Below, piece by piece: positions 1 through 8,395 of a DNA stretch of 64,000 bases. The first letter of the stretch is position 1. Each line of letters begins with the position of its first letter. A model generated the notes under the pieces. It had not been told where the DNA came from. It ran no database searches and saw nothing but the letters and a program-made list of their open reading frames with translations. The translations under genes were made by a program, and so were the position numbers. This DNA comes from Kribbella aluminosa (GTDB lineage: Bacteria; Actinomycetota; Actinomycetes; Propionibacteriales; Kribbellaceae): NCBI RefSeq assembly GCF_017876295.1, contig NZ_JAGINT010000001.1:1426001-1490000 (forward strand). Reading direction: 5' to 3'.

Positions 1-960
1 GGCAGCGCGGACGCGATCTACCAGTCGATGAACCTGATCAAGGACGCGGACCCGGAGTACATCGTGGTCTTCGGCGCCGACCACGTGTACCGGATGGACG
101 CGTCCATGATGGTCGCCGCGCACATCGAGCGCGGGAACGGCGTGACCGTGGCCGGTATCCGGGTCCCGAGGGCCGAGGCGACCGAGTTCGGCGTGATCAA
201 GACCGCCGCCGACGGGCACGCGATCGAGGAGTTCCTGGAGAAGCCGGCCGACCCACCCGGGCTGCCGGACTCGCCGGACGAGGCATTCGCGTCGATGGGC
301 AACTACGTGTTCAGCCGCGACGTCCTGGTCGAGGCGCTCCGCAAGGACGCCGCCAACCCGGCGTCCCGGCACGACATGGGCGGCGACATCGTCCCGATGC
401 TCGTTGCCGAGGGCAAGGCGGGCGTCTACGACTTCCAGGAGAACGATGTACCGGGGGCCCTGGACCGGGACCGCTCGTACTGGCGGGACGTCGGGTCGCT
501 GGACTCCTACCACGAGGCTCACATGGACCTGGTGTCGATCCAGCCCGTGTTCAACCTGTACAACTCCGACTGGCCGATCTTCACCTCGCATCCGCAGCTG
601 CCGGGCGCGAAGTTCACCGACGACGCGACCGTCGGTGAGTCGATCGTCTGCCAGGGCTCGATCGTGTCCGGTGCGCATGTCGACCACTCGGTGCTCGGAT
701 CGAACGTGGTCGTCAGCGCCGGCGCCGACCTGCTGAACTGCGTGATCATGGACAACTGCAAGATCGGCCGGGACGTGGTGCTGAAGAACGTCATCCTGGA
801 CAAGAACATCGTGGTCCCGGACGGTACCGAGATCGGCGTCGACCCGGACTACGACCGGCAGCGCGGGTTCACGGTCTCCAAGGGCGGCGTCACGGTGCTC
901 GGCAAGGGGCAGGTGATCGAGGCCGCTGTCGCTCCCGCCGCTGAGGTTGCTGAGGCGTGA
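1..960 (+). CDS. glgC: Glucose-1-phosphate adenylyltransferase (ADP-glucose pyrophosphorylase), 5'-truncated by window edge
   Basis: Makes ADP-glucose from glucose-1-phosphate and ATP, the activating step of bacterial glycogen synthesis in the cytoplasm. The reading frame is open from base 1 and gives 319 residues; the family is usually 400-430, so roughly the first 90-100 residues lie outside the window. Visible hallmarks are [12 protein letters not shown] near the start, the sugar-phosphate-binding FLEKP segment (about residues 78-82 of the visible part), [17 protein letters not shown], and a C-terminal left-handed beta-helix of hexapeptide-like repeats. The stop TGA (958-960) overlaps the GTG start of kynU (957), an unexpected coupling of glycogen synthesis to tryptophan catabolism. 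Confidence 0.96.
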   Translation, partial: GSADAIYQSMNLIKDADPEYIVVFGADHVYRMDASMMVAAHIERGNGVTVAGIRVPRAEATEFGVIKTAADGHAIEEFLEKPADPPGLPDSPDEAFASMGNYVFSRDVLVEALRKDAANPASRHDMGGDIVPMLVAEGKAGVYDFQENDVPGALDRDRSYWRDVGSLDSYHEAHMDLVSIQPVFNLYNSDWPIFTSHPQLPGAKFTDDATVGESIVCQGSIVSGAHVDHSVLGSNVVVSAGADLLNCVIMDNCKIGRDVVLKNVILDKNIVVPDGTEIGVDPDYDRQRGFTVSKGGVTVLGKGQVIEAAVAPAAEVAEA

Positions 961-2192
961 CCCTCTCGGAGACAGGTGCACTGCAGCTCGATGCGGCGGA
1001 TCCCGGGCATCGGGAGCTGTTCGACGTACCGCCGGCGCAGGGTGGTGACTACCCCGACGTCGCGTACTTCGCCGGGAACTCGCTCGGCCTGCGCCCGAAG
1101 GCGACGCGCACCGAGCTGCTCGAGGACCTGGACGCCTGGGCCGCGCTCGGGGTCGAGGGGCACCTGGACGCGGCACGGCCCTGGCTCCCGTACCACGAGC
1201 TGCTGACCGGTCCCGCGGCGCGGCTGGTCGGTGCGCTGCCGAGCGAGACGGTCGTGATGAACTCGCTGACCGTCAACCTGCACCTGCTGATGGTGTCGTT
1301 CTACCGGCCGACCCGGTCGCGGCACCGGATCGTGATCGAGGACGCGGCCTTCCCGTCGGACAGCTACGCCGTACGGTCGCAAGCTCTGTTCCACGGGTAC
1401 GACGCGGAGGACGCGGTCATCCGGCTGCGGCCGCGGCCGGGGGAGAACAGCCTGCGTACGGCGGATGTCGTCGAGCAGCTCGGCGGTGACGTCGCGCTCG
1501 TCCTGCTGGGCGGGGTGAACTACCTGACGGGGGAGCTGATGGACATCCCCACGATCACGAAGGCCGGACATGCTGCCGGTGCGGTCGTCGGGTGGGATCT
1601 TGCGCACGCCGCCGGGAACGTGCCGTTGTCCTTGCACGACTGGGATGTGGACTTCGCGGCGTGGTGTTCTTACAAGTACCTGAACTCGGGGCCGGGGGCG
1701 CTCGCCGGGGCGTTCGTGCACGAGCGGCACCTCGGCGGGGATCTGCCGCGGTTCGAGGGGTGGTGGAGCACGGAGGCGGCGACCCGGTTCGAGATGCGGC
1801 CGGAGGCGCGGCCGCCGGCGACCGCGGACGCGTGGCAGGTGTCGAACCCGCCGATCTTCTCGATGAGCCCGGTGCGGACGTCGCTGGAGCTGTTCGACAA
1901 GATCGGCATCGGCGTACTGCGGGAGCGGAGCGTGCGGTTGACCGGCTGTCTGTCGGAGTTGCTGGCGACATTCGAGGTCATCACGCCTGCTGATCCTGGG
2001 CGCCGGGGTGCGCAGCTGTCGCTCCGGGTTCCCGGTGGGGCGGGTGCGTTGTCGCGGCGGCTACGGTTCGAGTACGGCGTGATCGCGGACGCGCGGGAGC
2101 CCGACGTACTGCGGCTCGCGCCGGTGCCGCTGTATTCGACGTACCACGACTGCTGGCGGGCCGCCGCCGCGTTGACCGAGGTGCTGGGATGA
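957..2192 (+). CDS. kynU: Kynureninase
   Basis: PLP-dependent hydrolase that releases L-alanine from kynurenine or 3-hydroxykynurenine to give (3-hydroxy)anthranilate. The 411 residues match the family length. [12 protein letters not shown] near residue 40, [10 protein letters not shown] (Asp214) and the PLP-lysine motif [10 protein letters not shown] (Lys240) are the expected active-site blocks. The GTG start at 957 lies inside the glgC stop, and the TGA stop overlaps the kmo ATG (2189), so translational coupling on both sides is likely. With kmo and 3-hydroxyanthranilate dioxygenase in the same run, the physiological substrate is probably 3-hydroxykynurenine. Confidence 0.96.
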   Translation: MTLSETGALQLDAADPGHRELFDVPPAQGGDYPDVAYFAGNSLGLRPKATRTELLEDLDAWAALGVEGHLDAARPWLPYHELLTGPAARLVGALPSETVVMNSLTVNLHLLMVSFYRPTRSRHRIVIEDAAFPSDSYAVRSQALFHGYDAEDAVIRLRPRPGENSLRTADVVEQLGGDVALVLLGGVNYLTGELMDIPTITKAGHAAGAVVGWDLAHAAGNVPLSLHDWDVDFAAWCSYKYLNSGPGALAGAFVHERHLGGDLPRFEGWWSTEAATRFEMRPEARPPATADAWQVSNPPIFSMSPVRTSLELFDKIGIGVLRERSVRLTGCLSELLATFEVITPADPGRRGAQLSLRVPGGAGALSRRLRFEYGVIADAREPDVLRLAPVPLYSTYHDCWRAAAALTEVLG

Positions 2193-3487
2193 AGGTCGCG
2201 ATCGTCGGAGCCGGACTGACCGGGTCGCTGCTCGCCTGCTACCTGGCGCGGCGCGGGCTCTCGGTGGCGCTGTACGAACGGCGGCCGGATCCTCGGGTGG
2301 CCGAGGTCGAACGCGGCCGGTCGATCAACCTGGCGATCTCCGAGCGCGGGCTGGACGCGCTGCGGCGGATCGGTCTCGTGGACCACGTGATGGCCGACGC
2401 GCTGCCGATGAAGGGCCGGATGATCCACCCGGTCAGCGGGCCGCTGGACTTCCAGGCGTACTCGGCGTCCGGTGAGCGGGCGATCAACTCGATCAGCCGG
2501 GGCGCGTTGAACAACGCGCTGCTGTCCGCGGCGGCGGCTGCCGACGGGGTGACCGTGGAGTTCGAGCACCGGTTGGTGGAGCTGGACTCGGCCGCGGGGG
2601 AGCTGGTGTTCGCGACGCCGGCCGGGAAGGTGTCGGCGACGGCGGACGTGGTGCTGGGGGCGGACGGGTCCGGGTCCGCCGTACGCGAGCAGTTGCTTGC
2701 CGAGGGCATCGTCGCGGAGAACGTCGAGTTCCTGGACTACGGGTACAAGGAGCTGTCGATCCCCAGTGCTGCCGGGGAGTTCGCGCTGGATCCGGGGGCG
2801 TTGCACATCTGGCCGCGCGGTACGTCGATGATGATCGCACTGCCGAACCCGGACCGCTCGTTCACCTGCACGCTCTTCTGGCCGGCCGGATCCTTCGACG
2901 CGCTGACCACGGCGAGCGGGATCGCCGAGCACTTCCGGGAGAACTACCCGGATCTGTTGCCGCTGGCCCCTGACCTGGTCGACGACTACCTGAACAATCC
3001 CGTCGGGGTCCTGGGCACGGTCCACACCCTCCCGTGGCAGGCGCACGGCCGTACGGCGCTCCTCGGCGACGCGGCCCACGCGATCGTCCCGTTCTACGGG
3101 CAGGGCGCCAACTGCGCCTTCGAGGACGTCGTGGAGCTGGACCGCTGCCTCGACGACACCGGCGGTTCCTGGGCCCGGGCGCTCCCGCTCTTCGAGGCAC
3201 GCCGCCGCGAAAACACCGAGGCGATCGCGGACATGGCCCTCGCCAACTTCGTGGAAATGCGCGACAAGGTGGCGTCCCCCGTCTTCCGCCTGCAGAAGCG
3301 GCTGGAACACGCCCTGGAACGTGCTCTCCCCGGCACGTACGTCTCCCGCTACGAACTGGTCTCCTTCTCCACCACCCCGTACGCCGAAGTCCAACGCCGC
3401 GTCCGCCGCCAGCATCAGGTCGTCGGCGCCGGGGCGCTCGCAGTGGCCGCCGCCCTCACCCTCGCCCGTCGGAAGCTGCGCCGATGA
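2189..3487 (+). CDS. kmo: Kynurenine 3-monooxygenase (FAD-dependent)
   Basis: NADPH- and FAD-dependent hydroxylase converting L-kynurenine to 3-hydroxykynurenine. It has 432 residues. The Rossmann motif VGAGLTGS is at residues 6-13, the GADGSGS motif at about 157-163, and the FAD-ribityl motif GDAAHAIVPFYGQGAN at about 293-308; RSINLAISERG near residue 44 is typical of KMO. The C-terminus carries a short hydrophobic run (about residues 409-424) followed by RRKLRR. This suggests loose membrane anchoring, as in eukaryotic KMO, and is less usual in bacteria. The start overlaps the kynU stop (ATGA). A 136-bp gap follows before the next gene. Confidence 0.95.
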   Translation: MKVAIVGAGLTGSLLACYLARRGLSVALYERRPDPRVAEVERGRSINLAISERGLDALRRIGLVDHVMADALPMKGRMIHPVSGPLDFQAYSASGERAINSISRGALNNALLSAAAAADGVTVEFEHRLVELDSAAGELVFATPAGKVSATADVVLGADGSGSAVREQLLAEGIVAENVEFLDYGYKELSIPSAAGEFALDPGALHIWPRGTSMMIALPNPDRSFTCTLFWPAGSFDALTTASGIAEHFRENYPDLLPLAPDLVDDYLNNPVGVLGTVHTLPWQAHGRTALLGDAAHAIVPFYGQGANCAFEDVVELDRCLDDTGGSWARALPLFEARRRENTEAIADMALANFVEMRDKVASPVFRLQKRLEHALERALPGTYVSRYELVSFSTTPYAEVQRRVRRQHQVVGAGALAVAAALTLARRKLRR

Positions 3488-3588
3488 CACTACGCCGGCC
3501 CCGGCCCCACCCCGCGGCATACGCGACGGGGTTATCCACTCGTCTGTGGGGTTCTGCGCTGGTACACCGATGGAGAAGCCAACACTTC

Positions 3589-3602
3589 AGTGGATATCCA
3601 CT
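3589..3602. promoter_or_regulatory. Perfect 14-bp palindrome in the intra-operon gap (candidate operator)
   Basis: AGTGGATATCCACT is fully self-complementary and sits 22 bp before the GTG of the aldehyde dehydrogenase. Its right half plus flank (TATCCACTCGT) recurs as a direct repeat at 3533-3543, 59 bp upstream. This is the only sizeable gap (136 bp) in the kynurenine operon, so a second promoter with an operator is plausible. No regulator gene for it was identified here. Confidence 0.4.
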
Positions 3603-3623
3603 CGTGCCGGGGAGGTGGGCAGG

Positions 3624-5126
3624 GTGACGTTGTGGTCGGCTGAGCTGTTGACAGGGCAGCCGCGGTCTGTGGGGTTGTTGCGGCACTTCGTGGATGGCGC
3701 GTTCGTCGAGAGTGTGGCGCGGTTTGCGAAGGTTTCGCCGGTTACCGGGGAGCAGATCTTCGACGTCTGTGAGGCGGACGAGGGGACTGTGGATGCGGCA
3801 GTGGGGGCTGCGCGGGCGGCTCTGAAAGGGCCGTGGGGACGGATGAGCGAGCAGGAGCGGGCGGCCGTGCTGCGGCGGGTCGCGGACGGGCTCGAGCAGC
3901 GGTTCGAGGAGTTGGTAGCGGCGGAGGTGGGGGACACCGGGAAGTCGGTGGCACAGGCGCGGACGTTGGACATCCCGCGCGGCGCGGCGAACTTCCGCAC
4001 GTTCGCGGACTTCGCGAGCACGCTGCCGACCGAGTCGTACACCACGGTTCTCCCGGACGGCCGGCGCGCGGTGAACTACGCCGTACGGAAACCCGTCGGC
4101 GTGGTCGCGATCGTCGTACCGTGGAATCTTCCGCTGCTGCTGCTCACCTGGAAGGTCGCCCCGGCGCTTGCCTGCGGCAACACCGTCGTGGTGAAACCGT
4201 CCGAGGAGACCCCGGCGTCGGCGACCGTACTCGCCGAGGTGATGGCGGAAGCCGGCGTACCCAACGGGGTCTTCAACCTCGTCCACGGCTTCGGGCCCTC
4301 GTCAGCAGGGGAGTACCTCACGAAACACCCCGGCGTGGACGCGATCACGTTCACCGGCGAGTCCGCCACCGGTACCGCGATCGCCAAGGTCGCCGCGGAC
4401 CGCGTCAAGGCGGTCTCCTTCGAGCTCGGCGGCAAGAACGCCGGCCTGATCTTCGCCGACGCCGACCTGGACGCGGCTGTCGAGGGCTCCGTCCGCTCGG
4501 TCTTCACCAACGGCGGCCAGGTCTGCCTCTGCACCGAACGCCTGTACGTCGAACGCCCGATCTTCGAGCAGTTCGCATCCCGCCTGGCGGCCCGCGCCGG
4601 CGAGCTGACGTACGGCTGGCCCGCCGACGAGGCAACGATGAACATGCCGCTGATCTCCAAGCAGCACCGCGACAAGGTCCTCTCGTACTACGACCTCGCC
4701 CGTCATGAGGGCGCCGACGTACTGACCGGCGGCGGCGTGCCGACCTTCGGCGACGCCCGCGACGGCGGTTGCTACGTGCAACCAACCGTGGTCACCGGAC
4801 TCGGCGCTGACGCCCGCACCAACCGCGAGGAGATCTTCGGCCCGATCTGTCACATCGCGCCCTTCGACACCGAGGAAGAGGCCCACGCCCTGGCCAACTC
4901 GTCGGACTACGGGCTGGCGGCAACGGTCTGGACCCGCGACGTCGGCCGTGCCCATCGCGCCGGCGCCGCCCTTGACGTCGGCCTGTGCTGGGTCAACACG
5001 TGGTTCCTTCGCGACCTCCGCACGCCGTTCGGCGGAGTGAAACTGTCCGGCGTCGGCCGTGAAGGTGGGCGGCATTCGGTGGACTTCTACACCGAAACCA
5101 CCAATGTGTGCGTGGAGTTGTCGTGA
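3624..5126 (+). CDS. Aldehyde dehydrogenase, probable 2-aminomuconate-6-semialdehyde dehydrogenase
   Basis: NAD-dependent oxidation of 2-aminomuconate semialdehyde to 2-aminomuconate is the likely role, given that the decarboxylase making the substrate and the deaminase using the product are next door. The product has 500 residues. VPWNLP (Asn168), the general-base segment FELGGKN (Glu267), and the catalytic cysteine in FTNGGQVC (Cys301) are present; ITFTGES is the NAD-loop motif. The frame is open further upstream into kmo, but GTG at 3624 is chosen because GGGGAGG lies 9 bases before it and the protein then starts where the family does. 2-Hydroxymuconate semialdehyde dehydrogenase is an alternative reading on sequence alone. 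Confidence 0.88.
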   Translation: MTLWSAELLTGQPRSVGLLRHFVDGAFVESVARFAKVSPVTGEQIFDVCEADEGTVDAAVGAARAALKGPWGRMSEQERAAVLRRVADGLEQRFEELVAAEVGDTGKSVAQARTLDIPRGAANFRTFADFASTLPTESYTTVLPDGRRAVNYAVRKPVGVVAIVVPWNLPLLLLTWKVAPALACGNTVVVKPSEETPASATVLAEVMAEAGVPNGVFNLVHGFGPSSAGEYLTKHPGVDAITFTGESATGTAIAKVAADRVKAVSFELGGKNAGLIFADADLDAAVEGSVRSVFTNGGQVCLCTERLYVERPIFEQFASRLAARAGELTYGWPADEATMNMPLISKQHRDKVLSYYDLARHEGADVLTGGGVPTFGDARDGGCYVQPTVVTGLGADARTNREEIFGPICHIAPFDTEEEAHALANSSDYGLAATVWTRDVGRAHRAGAALDVGLCWVNTWFLRDLRTPFGGVKLSGVGREGGRHSVDFYTETTNVCVELS

Positions 5127-5536
5127 CGGTCGTACCGGGGAAGGCGACGCCGCGCGGACGGTTCCCCCATGTGCGGGTGTCCGGCGGGTTCGCGTTCGTC
5201 TCGGGTACGTCGAGTCGCCGGCCGGACAACTCGATCGCGGGCGCGTCCGTGGACGAACTCGGGACCGTGTCGCTGGACATCCGCGCGCAGACGCGGGCGG
5301 TGCTGGAGAACATCCGGGACATCCTCGGCGCGGTCGGGGCGGGGCTCGAGGACCTGGTCAGCGTGACGACGTACCTGGTGTCGATGAACGACTTCGGCGG
5401 GTACAACGAGGTGTACGGCGAATTCTTCGACGAGTCCGGCCCGGCCCGGACCACCGTCGCGGTTCATCAGCTGCCGCATCCCCAGCTGCTGATCGAGATA
5501 TCCGGCATCGCGGCGATCCCGCGTCAGGAGGAGTAG
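5123..5536 (+). CDS. RidA/YjgF-family protein, probable 2-aminomuconate deaminase
   Basis: Likely removes ammonia from 2-aminomuconate to give 4-oxalocrotonate. It has 137 residues, the usual RidA size. The segment [13 protein letters not shown] with its conserved arginine, and EISGIAAIP near the C-terminus, are the RidA ligand-site blocks. GTG at 5123 overlaps the stop of the aldehyde dehydrogenase and is preferred over the in-frame ATG at 5108, which lies inside that gene. Position directly after the dehydrogenase and 3 bases before the dioxygenase supports the aminomuconate assignment over generic enamine deamination. Confidence 0.85.
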   Translation: MTVVPGKATPRGRFPHVRVSGGFAFVSGTSSRRPDNSIAGASVDELGTVSLDIRAQTRAVLENIRDILGAVGAGLEDLVSVTTYLVSMNDFGGYNEVYGEFFDESGPARTTVAVHQLPHPQLLIEISGIAAIPRQEE

Positions 5537-5539
5537 GAC

Positions 5540-6055
5540 ATGGTCAACCTGGAGTCGACGAACTTTCCGCAGTGGATCGAGGACAACAAGCACCTGCTGA
5601 AGCCGCCGGTCGGCAACAAGCAGATGTTTCCCACCGGGGACGACTTCATCACGATGGTGGTCGGCGGCCCGAACCAGCGCACCGACTTCCACGTCGACCC
5701 GTACGAGGAGTTCTTCTACCAGATCTCCGGCGAGCTCAAGGTCAACGTGATGACGGACGACGGCCCGGCGACGGTCGCGGTGAACGCCGGCGAGATGTGG
5801 GTCCTGCCCCGGAACATGCCGCACTCCCCGCAACGCGGCCCGAACTCGATCGGCCTGGTGATCGAGCGGGTCCGCGAGCAGGGCACGCTGGAGAAGTTCC
5901 GCTGGTACTGCGCCAACTGCAACGGGATCGTCCACGAGGTCGAGCTCCAGGTGAACGACATCGTCGAGGACCTGCCGCCGGTGTTCAAGGCGTTCTACGA
6001 GAGCGCGGAAGCCCGCACCTGCCCGAACTGCGGGACGGTGCACCCGGGTAGATGA
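5540..6055 (+). CDS. nbaC: 3-hydroxyanthranilate 3,4-dioxygenase
   Basis: Cupin-fold Fe(II) ring-cleaving dioxygenase that opens 3-hydroxyanthranilate to 2-amino-3-carboxymuconate semialdehyde (ACMS). In 171 residues the metal ligands His51, Glu57 and His95 and the substrate residues Arg47, Arg99 and Glu110 fall at the positions known for the Cupriavidus enzyme. A C-terminal rubredoxin-like site is present (Cys124-x2-Cys127 and Cys161-x2-Cys164), which marks the bacterial/fungal homodimer type. AGGAGG-like bases (about 5526-5534) precede the ATG. The stop overlaps the ATG of the decarboxylase by 4 bases. Confidence 0.96.
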   Translation: MVNLESTNFPQWIEDNKHLLKPPVGNKQMFPTGDDFITMVVGGPNQRTDFHVDPYEEFFYQISGELKVNVMTDDGPATVAVNAGEMWVLPRNMPHSPQRGPNSIGLVIERVREQGTLEKFRWYCANCNGIVHEVELQVNDIVEDLPPVFKAFYESAEARTCPNCGTVHPGR

Positions 6056-7065
6056 CGGTCGACGTCCACACCCATCTGGTCCCGCACGGTTGGCCGGATC
6101 TCGCCGCGGCCTGCGGCGGGGGCGGCTGGCCGTGGTTGCGGATCGACTCCGAGCGGGCCGCGATGATCATGATCGGGCAGACCGAGTTCCGGCCGATCGG
6201 ACCGCAGGCCTGGGATCGCGGCGTACGGCGTGCCGACATGGATGCCGACGGCATCGACCTGCAGGTGGTGTCGCCGACGCCGGTCTTCTTCTCCTACGAT
6301 CGACCCGCCGGGCAGGCGGTCAAGCTCGCGGAGATCTTCAACGACCTGACGCTGCAGACGCTGGCCGGAGATCCGCGGTTCGTACCGTTCTGCCAGGTGC
6401 CGCTCCAGGATCCGGACCTCGCCTGCGCGGAGCTGGACCGCTGCCGCGCGAACGGGCACGTCGGCGTCGAGATCGGCAACCACGTCGGCGACAAGGACCT
6501 CGACGACGCCGGGATCGTTGCCTTTCTCAAGCACTGCGCGGAGACCGGTACGCCGGTTCTCGTGCACCCGTGGGACATGCCGGGCGGGCCGCGGCTGGAC
6601 AGGTGGATGGCCCGCTGGCTGACCGGGATGCCCGCCGAGACGCACCTGTCGTTGCTGGCGATGATCCTCGGCGGGGCCTTCGACCGGTTGCCGCCGTACC
6701 TGAAGATCTGTTTCGCCCACGGGGGCGGGAGTTTCGCGTTCTGGCTCGGCCGGCTGGAGAACGCCTGGCACCGGCGCGGCGACGTCGTCCGCGGTTGCTC
6801 GGAGCATCCACCGTCGACGTACCTGGACCGGATCCTGGTCGACACGGTGGTGTTCGAATCAGCGCCTTTGCGGCTACTTGTCGATACCTTGGGGGAAGAC
6901 CGCGTTCTGGTCGGCAGTGACTATCCCTATCCACTGGGTGAGCGGCCGGTCGGGGAGGTGGTACGGAAGTCCGGCTTCCTGACCGCGGAACAGCAACACA
7001 AGCTCCTGACCGCGAACGCCCTGCACTTCCTTGGAATCGAACACAGTCTCGGGAGGTCTGTATGA
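6052..7065 (+). CDS. nbaD: 2-amino-3-carboxymuconate-6-semialdehyde decarboxylase (ACMSD)
   Basis: Zn-dependent amidohydrolase-fold decarboxylase that turns ACMS into 2-aminomuconate semialdehyde and so diverts carbon from quinolinate/NAD formation to catabolism. It has 337 residues. The metal ligands HxH (His6, His8), His172 in LVHPWDMP and Asp290 in VGSDYPYPLG, plus His223 in FAHGGGSF, are in family order. It is coupled by 4-base overlaps to the dioxygenase upstream and the alpha/beta hydrolase downstream. Its presence argues that the operon is catabolic, not a source of anthranilate units for a natural product. Confidence 0.95.
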   Translation: MTVDVHTHLVPHGWPDLAAACGGGGWPWLRIDSERAAMIMIGQTEFRPIGPQAWDRGVRRADMDADGIDLQVVSPTPVFFSYDRPAGQAVKLAEIFNDLTLQTLAGDPRFVPFCQVPLQDPDLACAELDRCRANGHVGVEIGNHVGDKDLDDAGIVAFLKHCAETGTPVLVHPWDMPGGPRLDRWMARWLTGMPAETHLSLLAMILGGAFDRLPPYLKICFAHGGGSFAFWLGRLENAWHRRGDVVRGCSEHPPSTYLDRILVDTVVFESAPLRLLVDTLGEDRVLVGSDYPYPLGERPVGEVVRKSGFLTAEQQHKLLTANALHFLGIEHSLGRSV

Positions 7066-7784
7066 GTGAGGACCGGTCGGTTCTGTCGCGCAAGGCGCCC
7101 GAGCCCGATCAGGAGCTGCGGTACGGCGACCACGCGGACCAGGTGATCGACTACTGGCACGCGAAGGACTACCGGCCGCTCGTGGTGTTCATCCACGGCG
7201 GTTTCTGGCGGCCGCAGTACGACCGGCTGCACGCCCGCTCGCTCGGCGCTTCCCTGTCCGACCTCGGCTGGCCTGTGCTGCTGCTGGAGTACCGCCGTGA
7301 GGCCGGCAACCCCGACGTGTCCACGGCTGACGTCCGTACGGCGCTGGACGCTCTGCCGGACCTGCTGGACGTCCCGGCCGGGTACGTGCTCATGGGGCAC
7401 TCCGCAGGCGGTCAGCTGGCGCTGTGGGCCGCGGCGACGCTCAACCCGGTCCGCCTGCGCGGTGTGCTCGCTCTGGCGCCGGTGGCGGACCTCCTGATGG
7501 CGGACCGGCAGAAGCTCGACAAGGGCGCCGTACAGGACTTCATCGGCGGCGGAGTCCGCAACGACCTGGACCCCGTCCACCTCCCCGCACCAATAGCCCC
7601 GGTCACCCTCCTCCACGGCGTCAACGACTCCGTAGTACCGATCTCCCTCACCGAGTCGTACTACACCGCCCACCCCACCTCCCACTTCCACCGCATCGAA
7701 CACTGCGGCCACTACGAACTAATAGACCCCCAGTCCGACCCGTGGCACGAAGTACCCGCCCAACTGACCCGCCTCACCGGATGA
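7062..7784 (+). CDS. Alpha/beta hydrolase, probable kynurenine formamidase
   Basis: Predicted to hydrolyse N-formylkynurenine to kynurenine and formate, the entry step for this operon. The 240-residue protein has the oxyanion motif HGGFW (45-49), matching the HGGxW of animal-type arylformamidases rather than the cyclase-like bacterial KynB. The triad would be Ser114 in GHSAG, Asp189 in GVNDSVVP and His217 in CGHYE. Last gene of the coupled run (4-base overlap with the decarboxylase). Without the neighbours one could only call it a small carboxylesterase. Confidence 0.82.
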   Translation: MSEDRSVLSRKAPEPDQELRYGDHADQVIDYWHAKDYRPLVVFIHGGFWRPQYDRLHARSLGASLSDLGWPVLLLEYRREAGNPDVSTADVRTALDALPDLLDVPAGYVLMGHSAGGQLALWAAATLNPVRLRGVLALAPVADLLMADRQKLDKGAVQDFIGGGVRNDLDPVHLPAPIAPVTLLHGVNDSVVPISLTESYYTAHPTSHFHRIEHCGHYELIDPQSDPWHEVPAQLTRLTG

Positions 7785-7790
7785 CCCTTC

Positions 7791-7814
7791 GGACCCCCTC
7801 GAAAGGGTTGGTCC
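7791..7814 (+). terminator. Candidate hairpin after the kynurenine operon
   Basis: GGACC pairs with GGTCC and the inner CCCT with AGGG around a CGAA tetraloop, with a two-base TT bulge. It lies 6 bases after the last stop. There is no T-tract, so it may be a weak or factor-assisted terminator. Confidence 0.35.
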
Positions 7815-7871
7815 CACCTCCAACACCAACCAGACTGGCCCAGACCAGTAAATCGAGTGTTGGAGCCGAAC

Positions 7872-8147
7872 ATGCGCAAGCTGATTCCCGCGGCGGCCGC
7901 CGTCGCGTTGGCCGGTAGTGCTCTGATGGCCACACTGCCCGCGCAGGCCACGACGTACCCTGCCGTCTGCACCGTCATCCATGACGGCGCCCACTGGGTC
8001 TATGCCGGCGGGCAGATGGTCGGGGTCGCGTCGTACGGAGACACCTTCTATGCCGACCATGAGGCCGCCGGCAACCTGTACGGCGCGTTCAGCCCTTCCG
8101 GCGGCAGCCTCTGGCAGATGCGAGCCACTGACCTCAGCTGCCCCTGA
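7872..8147 (+). CDS. Small secreted protein of unknown function
   Basis: A 91-residue protein with a Sec signal peptide: MRK, a hydrophobic Ala/Val/Leu stretch, then PAQA with likely cleavage after residue 26. The mature part is about 65 residues, rich in Tyr and Gly, with two cysteines (33 and 90) that could form one disulfide clamping the chain ends. ATG 7872 is chosen because GGAG (7862-7865) precedes it by 6 bases; an in-frame codon at 7857 would lack this site. I do not recognise the family. Confidence 0.7.
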   Translation: MRKLIPAAAAVALAGSALMATLPAQATTYPAVCTVIHDGAHWVYAGGQMVGVASYGDTFYADHEAAGNLYGAFSPSGGSLWQMRATDLSCP

Positions 8148-8285
8148 CGATCGCCGGCAGGCGCGGCGGGCCCGCAAGCCGGAACACCGGTCCGGCGTGC
8201 CGAAGCAAATGCGTTCGTACCCGTTCCTGCGTCGTGCCGCCAGTCCGATCGGCGGCCGCTCGGCGCACTGAATCCTTCAAGGAAA

Positions 8286-8329
8286 CCGACAAACATACTA
8301 ATCGGGTTCGATTTTAGTATGTTTGTTGG
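8286..8329. terminator. AT-rich 16-bp inverted repeat between convergent genes
   Basis: CCGACAAACATACTAA (8286-8301) is matched 15/16 by the complement of 8314-8329 across a 12-base loop. It lies in the 248-bp gap between two convergent genes, so a bidirectional terminator is the simplest reading. The stem is AT-rich in a very GC-rich genome, which is unusual for a terminator and would also suit an operator or the relic of an insertion. Nothing else is seen in the gap. Confidence 0.5.
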
Positions 8330-8395
8330 TTCTATTGGCGAATTCTAGGCGGATTCGACGACCTAAAGCGGTCGAGTGGTCGCACTAAGTCAAGA

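Noticed and set aside
1670..3520. Long minus-strand open frames opposite the kynurenine operon and elsewhere
   Set aside because: Arg/Pro/Gly-rich antisense frames without family motifs or ribosome sites, expected in very GC-rich DNA.
3531..3540. DnaA-box-like TTATCCACT before the aldehyde dehydrogenase
   Set aside because: Single near-match with a different last base, no cluster of boxes, no AT-rich unwinding region and no dnaA/dnaN nearby; not an origin.
3321..3623. Longer N-terminus for the aldehyde dehydrogenase (open frame from 3321)
   Set aside because: It would overlap kmo by 167 bases and add non-family residues; GTG 3624 has a proper ribosome site.
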